From: Bacillus sp. JCM 19041
Lineage (GTDB): Bacteria; Bacillota; Bacilli; Bacillales; Bacillaceae_D
Assembly: GCA_001310375.1 (NCBI GenBank)
Contig: BAXC01000036.1
Location: 1-42,075, forward strand
DNA length: 42,075 bases
Reading direction: 5' to 3'
Made by a program: the position numbers and the translations under genes. Shown piece by piece: positions 36,701-42,075 of the stretch. Position 1 is the first letter of the stretch, and each line of letters opens with the position of its first letter. The notes under the pieces were generated by a model. That model was not told the origin of the DNA, searched no databases, and saw nothing but the letters and a program-made list of their open reading frames with translations.

Positions 36701-37531
36701 ATGAAGAAGTTAATCATAACGGTTTTCTTAGCGGCTATTGGTACTACTTTTTTACTTTTCCGCGAAGATCCAGAGCCAATAGAAGCAAGCAATACAGAAA
36801 ATTTATTGGAAATTGGGGAAAGTAAGGCAGCAGCAATATTGGAAGATAAAAATGCGGCTTTTGTGCTTAGTGATGTAACGCAAAGAAGGTCGTTTATATA
36901 TAACAAAGATCGTGCCTATCAAAGTTTTGCGCCACAATCGACTTTTTAAAATACTTAATGCATTAATTGGATTAGATACAAAAGTTGTGGAAGATGAGTA
37001 TGCAATTAAGTATTGGGATGGAGTAAAGCGTGAAATCGATGCATGGAACCAAGACCATACTCTTGGTTCCGGTATGAGACATTCCGTTGTTTGGTATTAC
37101 CAGGAATTAGCGAGGGAAATCGGCGAATCAGAGATGAAAGAAGGTCTTGTAAAAGCTAATTATGGAAACAAAGATATAAGTGGTGGGATTGATGAGTTTT
37201 GGTTGAGTAGTTCTCTCCAAATATCACCGGTAGAGCAAGCTCACTTTCTTGCTGCCTATATCGGGAAGAATTACCGTTTAATGAGCATGCGCAAAAAACG
37301 GTTAAGCGGATGATGATTGAAGAAGAGGGAGAGAGTTATACTCTTTATGGAAAGACAGGTCAAGGCGATGGAATTGGATGGTATGTTGGGTTTGTTGTGA
37401 AAGGCGATCAAGCTTATAGTTTTGCCACAAACTTGGATGGGACGAGTGCGGAGGCGAAAGAAGCAACTCAACAGATCTTAAAAGAATTTCAATTAGTAGA
37501 GGATCAGGATGTGGAAGAACCAGATAAATAA
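36701..37531 (+). CDS. class D (OXA-type) beta-lactamase (frameshifted)
   Basis: A signal peptide (residues 1-20) precedes the enzyme. The class D motifs are all present. The active-site Ser80 and Lys83 are in SFAPQSTFK, followed by ILNALIGLD. YGN is in VKANYGNKDISGGIDEFW, and FWLSSSLQISPVEQAHFL follows. The KTG motif is LYGKTGQGDGIGWYVGF. The frame breaks inside the STFK codons (one extra T near 36946) and near 37273 (one lost base); the two cancel, leaving 276 residues. It resembles the Bacillus YbxI/BPU-1 group. No BlaR/BlaI regulator is present. ATG 36701 follows AAAGGGGAG. Confidence 0.9.
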
Positions 37532-37550
37532 GAGCCAATTGGCTCTTTTT
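37530..37550 (+). terminator. intrinsic terminator after the beta-lactamase
   Basis: AAGAGCC-AATT-GGCTCTT with a T-run, directly at the stop codon. Confidence 0.85.
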
Positions 37551-37730
37551 ATTTTGCATAAGTAAAATCCATTCTTTATGGGTATATAAGAGAAGAATAC
37601 ACTTGTCTAAAAAGAAATCGTACAATAAACTGTGAAAGTGGAAAAGCTGATTTAAATGAAGGGTACGATCTGTTACAATTAAATACGGACGGGAAAAATA
37701 ATGTTTCTGTCTTTAAAAAGGAATGGTGTC

Positions 37731-38411
37731 ATGGAAAAAACATCAATTCAATCCGACATAGCAAGTTATGTTGGCAAGCTATTACGGGATCATTTTGGAA
37801 AAGGTCCTTCTTCTGTATATGTTTCAATTAATAAGCCTTTTGTAACTTTGCACATAAGGGGTTTCCTCGCACCAATGGAGAGAGTCCTAATTGCACAACA
37901 ACAAGAGTTAAAAGTAGAAGAAGTTAGAGACCATCTTATGGAAGAGTTAATTCCTGATTTGAAAGTGACGCTTACAAGCCATTTGGGTGAGAGTGTAAAA
38001 GAACTCTTTTATGACTGGTCACTTGAGAACAGTTCAGGTATGATTCTTTGTGTTCTCGATAACGATCAAGCAATTAAAGGAATGCAAAACTACGAGGAAA
38101 AAGAAGCGATTCATGAAGAAGTTGCTCACGTCAGTCAATTGGCAGAGAAGTTACCAATATTTGTTGATTCTTGTTTTGTCAATGAACGAACGTTGCTCAT
38201 TAAACGCGAAGGCATCCTAGTACGAATTGAAAAAGAATTAATAAAAAATGGGTTTGAAGAGGAACTAAAATTAACAAAAAAAAGGCTAGAAAAATCTCTT
38301 TTACTGGAAAGCAACATACATGATTTACTGCAAGCTGATATTGTAGATTGTTATGTTGATTGGGATTTTGAAGCGGATTCCAGTTATATTCTTTTCACTC
38401 TGAAAAAATAG
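37731..38411 (+). CDS. DUF2294 family protein (two tandem domains)
   Basis: A 226-residue soluble protein. Each half has the DUF2294 pattern. The first has DHFGKGPSSVYVSINKPFVTLHIRGFLAPMERVLI and a conserved V-R-D-x-L-M-E-E-L-x-P-x-L helix. The second half repeats it in degenerate form (FVNERTLLIKREGILVRIEKELI). The domain occurs in Firmicutes, often with stress or sporulation genes, and no reaction is established. ATG 37731 follows AAAAAGGA and is preferred over the in-frame 37701. The frame is intact, bounded by terminators. Confidence 0.75.
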   Translation: MEKTSIQSDIASYVGKLLRDHFGKGPSSVYVSINKPFVTLHIRGFLAPMERVLIAQQQELKVEEVRDHLMEELIPDLKVTLTSHLGESVKELFYDWSLENSSGMILCVLDNDQAIKGMQNYEEKEAIHEEVAHVSQLAEKLPIFVDSCFVNERTLLIKREGILVRIEKELIKNGFEEELKLTKKRLEKSLLLESNIHDLLQADIVDCYVDWDFEADSSYILFTLKK

Positions 38412-38454
38412 CATATAGGCAGCAATGAGCCGGATGAGTAAAGCCGGAGATAAG

Positions 38455-38493
38455 CCGAAAGGGATGATTAAATGAATCCTTTTCGGTTTTTTT
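38455..38493 (+). terminator. intrinsic terminator
   Basis: CCGAAAGGGAT pairs with ATCCTTTTCGG (one mismatch) around a 10-base loop and is followed by TTTTTTT. Confidence 0.85.
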
Positions 38494-38535
38494 ACGTATA
38501 AAAAATGCATACCTCGCATTAAGGGAGGAAATAAA

Positions 38536-38712
38536 GTGAAGTATTTGATCGACCATACGACGCAACTAATTCACCGAGCATCGCAAATAAGCGACGCGTG
38601 TCATGTACATACAACGGTGGCGAATGAACGAGAAATGGCACAAGAAGAAGCATATATAAAACAATTAGAATCCAATAACTATAAAAAATGTGAGCAGTGT
38701 CATATGATATAA
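38536..38712 (+). CDS. 58-residue small protein with a Cys-x-x-Cys-His end, unrecognised
   Basis: GTG 38536 follows AGGGAGGAAA. The protein opens MKYLIDHTTQLIHRASQISD and ends NNYKKCEQCHMI. The closing CEQCH and the earlier DACHVH could bind a metal ion. It has no membrane helix. The TAA overlaps the next start (TAATG), and that gene in turn overlaps dsdA, so these form a coupled operon. It is below the usual gene-calling size. Function unknown; small Cys-His Bacillus proteins of similar shape exist, but I cannot name the family. Confidence 0.55.
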   Translation: MKYLIDHTTQLIHRASQISDACHVHTTVANEREMAQEEAYIKQLESNNYKKCEQCHMI

Positions 38713-38810
38713 TGCCTTGTAAATTAAATGAATTAGGTATTCGTTTAATTGAACAGATTTATCGGCTAGGGTACGATGTCATAGTCGGACGTAGGAGGCG
38801 TTATACGTGA
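38712..38810 (+). CDS. 32-residue basic peptide between the small Cys protein and dsdA
   Basis: ATG 38712 overlaps the stop of the previous gene and the TGA overlaps the GTG start of dsdA (GTGA). The product is [20 protein letters not shown], then [12 protein letters not shown], with one amphipathic helix and an Arg-rich end. The double overlap is the main support for its being translated. The AGGAGG of dsdA lies inside its last codons. No family is known. Confidence 0.4.
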   Translation: MPCKLNELGIRLIEQIYRLGYDVIVGRRRRYT

Positions 38811-40133
38811 AACAAACGATAGCAGGAAAACAAGTAGCTGAATGGGTAAAAGCGTTACCGTTGCTTGATGAAGTGATAGCAACGAGGGAAGTCTATTGGA
38901 TGAATTCGAACCAATTACCTGTTGATCAAGCACTAAAGAATGCAACGTTGACTATGAGTGACGTGAAGGAAGCGGAGCAGCGGTTGCGTCGTTTTGCACC
39001 GTATCTTGCGGTCGCCTTCCCAGAGACAAAAAGAACAGATGGCATTATTGAATCACCATTAAAAAAAAATTCCAGCAATGAAAAAACAATTAGAACACCG
39101 TTTTAGGGTCAAAATTCCCGGTAACCTTTGGTTAAAATGCGATAACGACCTGCCAATTTCAGGCTCCATTAAGGCACGGGGTGGCATTTATGAAGTATTA
39201 AAACATGCGGAAAGTCTATTGTTAGAAAATCAGCGCTTGCAAGAAACAGACGACTATTCGATTATAGCAGAGTCAAAGTTTAAGTCGTTTTTTTCCTCTT
39301 ATTCCATTGTTGTTGGTTCAACAGGTAATCTTGGGTTAAGCATTGGAATCATGAGTGCAAAGCTAGGTTTCCAAGTAACAGTACATATGTCTGCTGACGC
39401 TAAACAGTGGAAAAAAGATATGTTGCGCGATCAAGGAGTAAATGTTGTGGAACATGTTGCTGATTATAGCAAAGCAGTTGAAGAGGGACGAGCGCAAGCT
39501 GATGCCGATCTGGACAGTTACTTCATTGATGATGAACATTCAGAAGATCTTTTTTTTAGGTTATGCGGTTGCGGCACTTCGTCTAAAAGAACAGCTTAAA
39601 GAAAAAGAAATTAGTGTAAATGAATCGAATCCACTTCATGTGTACCTTCCTTGTGGAGTAGGCGGGGGGCCAGGTGGCGTGGCGTTTGGTTAAAGCTTGT
39701 TTTTGGAGAGAATGTGCATTGTTATTTTGCAGAACCGACCCATTCCCCATGTATGCTTCTTGGTATGATGACAAGGGAACATAACGGTGTCTCGGTTCAA
39801 GACTTTGGGATTGATAATAAGACGGCTGCTGATGGACTTGCTGTGGGAAGGGCATCTGGTTTTGTTGGGCGCTTGATGGAACCTCTCCTTTCAGGTATCT
39901 ATACAGTCGAAGATACAATTCTATACGAACTGCTCGCGGATATCGCCGATTTAGAGGGGATTCAATTAGAACCATCCGCATTGGCTGGTTTATATGGTCC
40001 GGTTCAATCAGCTAGAAAAAAGAAATTCACTGAACTTCAAGGAACACATATTGCCTGGGCAACTGGAGGAAGTATGGTGCCAAAGGATGTCATGATGATG
40101 GATTATCAAAAAGGAAAAAACGACAGAATCTAA
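38807..40133 (+). CDS. dsdA: D-serine dehydratase DsdA (frameshifted)
   Basis: A PLP enzyme converting D-serine to pyruvate and ammonia. The PLP lysine is in [15 protein letters not shown]. The phosphate-binding loops are [14 protein letters not shown] and [16 protein letters not shown] late conserved block is [20 protein letters not shown]. The frame breaks in an A-run near 39065 (one extra), a T-run near 39555 (one extra) and near 39692 (one lost T). The net matches 441 residues, typical for DsdA. GTG 38807 follows AGGAGG. It is the last cistron after two micro-ORFs. D-serine detoxification or use as a carbon and nitrogen source is likely. Confidence 0.9.
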
Positions 40134-40141
40134 GAAGATGA

Positions 40142-40186
40142 AAAGACGCAAAGAGCGCGGGTTAACCGCGTTCTTTGCGTCTTTTC
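40142..40186. terminator. bidirectional terminator between dsdA and the patatin gene
   Basis: AAAAGACGCAAAGA-CGCGG, loop GTTAA, CCGCG-TCTTTGCGTCTTTT: a stem of about 19 bp. It covers the last codons of the reverse-strand gene, which encode KRRKERG. Confidence 0.9.
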
Positions 40187-41068
40187 TTGTGTTGTTCAAA
40201 ATTCCAAGTAGAAAGAAATGCGGTTGCTGCTTGATAGCCGGATTGATAGAGGTCGTCCATTTGTGTAGCGCTTAATTCAAAATCGGTTGCGGTGATCTCG
40301 CCGGGATTGATCGTAATGGTTCGTTCAAGTGTTTCTCCTTTTAAATAACGGAGATCATGCGCTTGCATCATTGTCCGAAAGACATTGTAAGCTAAGTGAA
40401 AGGGGGTAGGGATTGTTGCCTCGGCGCTAATAGTATCTTTTAAAAAATGGAATCCAAAAGTTGGAAAGCGCGGATTCTTTGCATCAAACAACCAAATAGG
40501 AAAGTTGCTAAGCAAGGCACCGTCAATAATGTATGCTTTTTGTTTCTTCGTTTGTAAACGAACAGGACGGTAGAAAAAAGGGATAGATGTGCTCATCATA
40601 ACAGCTTTAGAAATGGAAAACTTGGCAGGGTTTATATTGTATTTAGGCAAGTCATCCGGAAAAATGAGCATGCGACCATTTGTAATGTCAGAAGCAACAA
40701 TTTTTAGTTTGCCGGCAGGTAAGTCGGCAAATGTGGAAATTCCTTTCTTTAAAAGAAGGTTGTGTAACCATTTTTCAATATAATCGTTTTGATACATACC
40801 CAAATGAATGATTAAATGAGCCATGTTTCCCACTAAGTATTCGATTTAACCATGTTTTTCCTCTTAATAGATGAAAGTCAATTGATTTAATTTGTTCATT
40901 GATTTCAGTGCTTTTGTAGCCAGCAGCAAGTAGGGATGCAATGATAGAGCCGACAGATGTTCCAGCAAGCCTGACCCATTCAACATTGTTCTCTTCCATC
41001 GCTTGAATCGCACCTGCAAAAGCAATACCACGAATGCCGCCTCCTTCAAAAACAGCATCTGCCTTCAT
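40162..41068 (-). CDS. patatin-like phospholipase (frameshifted)
   Basis: Ser-Asp dyad acyl hydrolase of the patatin family. The oxyanion loop is FEGGGIRG (residues 7-14) and the nucleophile is Ser38 in AGTSVGSIIASLLAAGY. The catalytic Asp is in YIIDGALLSNFPIWLFD. The frame breaks between about 40790 and 40815 (KHGSFNHSFG joining MYQNDYIEKWLHNLL). The repaired length is about 302 residues. Start ATG 41068 follows AAAGGAGTGAGGAA. Cytoplasmic; it likely cleaves lipid acyl esters. A perfect 8-bp palindrome lies 29 bases upstream. Confidence 0.85.
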
Positions 41069-41096
41069 TTCCTCACTCCTTTGCCAAACTTTTTTG

Positions 41097-41113
41097 GACA
41101 AGTAATACTTGTC
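41097..41113. promoter_or_regulatory. candidate operator upstream of the patatin gene
   Basis: GACAAGTA-A-TACTTGTC is a perfect 8-bp palindrome with one central base, 29 bp before the start codon, where a TetR- or MarR-type repressor commonly binds. No regulator gene adjoins it. Confidence 0.5.
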
Positions 41114-41296
41114 TATTCTTAGCATATGTTCAAAAAACGAAGATGTTCTTCTTTTTAATAAGATTGATAACAGTACCTACAAAAGAGGGCATGCTGCGAA
41201 TAAATAAAGATTTTTTATCTTTTATACATAATTTAGTGTTTGGTTGTCCATTTTATATAGAAGAAAGACAAAAACCAAAAAATGGAGTGAAGAAAA

Positions 41297-41818
41297 ATGA
41301 ATAAACGTTGGACAATGGCACTAGCGGTTTCACTTATCACAATTTCACTTGCTGCTTGTGGAAATAACCAAGATAATAATGAGCCGCAAGAACCAATGGA
41401 TCCAAATGAAGATATGGAAATGAATGAACCAAACGACGATAACGTCGAAGGTCAAGGATACCGTCAAAGCAATATGCATGATGATATGCAAATGGGTGTA
41501 TCAGACGAAGTGGCTGACCGTGTTGTGGAATTGGATGGTGTGAGTCATGCAACAGCTATTGTAGTAAACAAACATGCCTACATTGCTGTAGAAATGGAAG
41601 ACGCTGCTCATGACGTTTCTGATGATTTAAAAGAACAAATTTCTGATAAAGCAAAGGAAACAGATGAAGACATTGAAAATGTCCATGTTTCGGCAAATCC
41701 GGATTTTGCAGAACGATTAAAAGGATACGGAGAACGCATTCAAAATGGAGAGCCAATTAAAGGTTTTGCAGATGAATTCATGGAGACAGTTAATCGAATT
41801 TTTCCAACTAGAGAATAG
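41297..41818 (+). CDS. YhcN/YlaJ family sporulation lipoprotein
   Basis: A 173-residue lipoprotein. The signal peptide ends in the lipobox SLAAC with Cys21. An acidic Asn/Asp/Glu/Met linker to about residue 60 follows, then the YhcN/YlaJ domain (VADRVVELDGVSHATAIVVNKHAYIAVEM, then DDLKEQISDKAKETDEDIENVHVSANPDFAERLKGY). Family members are spore-membrane lipoproteins involved in germination. ATG 41297 follows a modest GGAGTG. I could not assign a convincing sigma-G promoter. The frame is intact. Confidence 0.85.
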   Translation: MNKRWTMALAVSLITISLAACGNNQDNNEPQEPMDPNEDMEMNEPNDDNVEGQGYRQSNMHDDMQMGVSDEVADRVVELDGVSHATAIVVNKHAYIAVEMEDAAHDVSDDLKEQISDKAKETDEDIENVHVSANPDFAERLKGYGERIQNGEPIKGFADEFMETVNRIFPTRE

Positions 41819-41838
41819 TAAAAAGGAAGCCATCATTT

Positions 41839-42075
41839 TGAACTGCCCCCTGTCAAGTAGACAAGTAAATAATGAACGTTTTACGATTGGCATGATTCCT
41901 CTGGAGTCATGCCATTTTTAATGTAATACGCTCTTCGTTATAGAAGTGCATATAAGCATCAACGTCACAGCTTAGCTCCTCAAACGTATGGTACTTCTTT
42001 AAGTAAAACATTTCAGGTTTTAACGTCCCCCAGAAAGCTTTCATCGGACCATTGTCGTTACACCTGCCCACACGT
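41839..42075 (-). mobile_element. IS3-family insertion sequence, one end (runs off the window)
   Basis: The inner edge begins TGAACTGCCCCCTGTCAAGT at 41839, a typical IS3-family terminal repeat starting TG. Inside it, on the minus strand, is the 3' end of the orfB transposase. The other end and any target duplication lie outside the window. Confidence 0.75.
41881..42075 (-). CDS. IS3-family transposase OrfB, C-terminal part (partial, frameshifted)
   Basis: The minus-strand frame reads RCNDNGPMKAFWGTLKPEMF, then YLKKYHTFEELSCDVDAYMH and FYNEERITLKN. This is the last part of the rve (DDE) integrase domain of IS3-family transposases. One A restored near 41921 gives the end GMTPEESCQS and stop at 41881. 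The third catalytic acid normally lies in the motif N-x-P-M-E-x-F-x-x-x-L-K; here that Glu codon reads Lys, so this copy may be inactive, or the base may be in error. The N-terminus is beyond the window. Confidence 0.75.

Noticed and set aside
1..42075. CRISPR arrays, tRNA or rRNA genes, prophage modules
   Set aside because: No spaced direct repeats of CRISPR type, no cloverleaf or GGTTCGAAT-type T-loop with matching stems, and no phage structural genes were seen.

Overview
The window is chromosomal DNA of a low-to-moderate GC, Gram-positive, endospore-forming rod, most probably Bacillaceae. Support: strong AGGAGG-type ribosome binding sites with ATG, GTG and TTG starts; consensus sigma-A promoters; a YhcN/YlaJ-type sporulation lipoprotein; an AsbA-F petrobactin pathway; a Bacillus-type class D beta-lactamase; D-serine dehydratase; many U-tailed intrinsic terminators. 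I cannot fix genus or species from sequence alone.

About 25 genes are split between frames. Wherever I re-read the junction, one base added to (occasionally removed from) a short homopolymer restores a full-length protein with intact motifs, and total gene lengths agree with that. I read these as consensus indel errors, not gene death, and annotate each broken gene as one feature.

Layout. 1-3.4 kb: end of an XRE-cupin regulator, a truncated MFS fragment, a Gfo/Idh/MocA oxidoreductase divergent from a WYL regulator, a YdcF-like protein, a GNAT remnant. 3.5-10.8 kb: an iron block, with a Fur-box-controlled HmoA/IsdG-type monooxygenase and then a Fur-box-controlled asbABCDEF operon for petrobactin. 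10.8-15.3 kb: small-protein remnant, two GNATs, an alpha/beta hydrolase, a MarR regulator, a DUF554 membrane protein, a polysaccharide deacetylase. 15.7-21.1 kb: a complete five-gene peptide/nickel-type ABC importer. 21.2-25.6 kb: an ABC exporter operon (ATPase, permease, small membrane protein) divergent from a two-component system.

25.7-29.6 kb: a lipoprotein, then a macrolide 2'-phosphotransferase preceded by a 14-codon leader peptide carrying the Arg-Leu-Arg macrolide-arrest motif and several hairpins (a probable drug-sensing attenuator), then a MATE exporter. 29.7-35.4 kb: an MMPL exporter, a second two-component system, a PadR regulator with a double palindromic operator and its DUF1129 membrane partner. 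35.9-41.8 kb: an FHA-winged-helix fusion, a class D beta-lactamase, a DUF2294 protein, a micro-ORF/dsdA operon, a patatin-like lipase, a YhcN-like lipoprotein. The right edge enters an IS3-family element.

Functionally the window combines iron scavenging (petrobactin plus haem breakdown), peptide uptake, envelope or antibiotic stress sensing (two two-component systems beside exporters), and intrinsic resistance (mph, MATE, MMPL, OXA-type beta-lactamase). No tRNA, rRNA or CRISPR array was seen.
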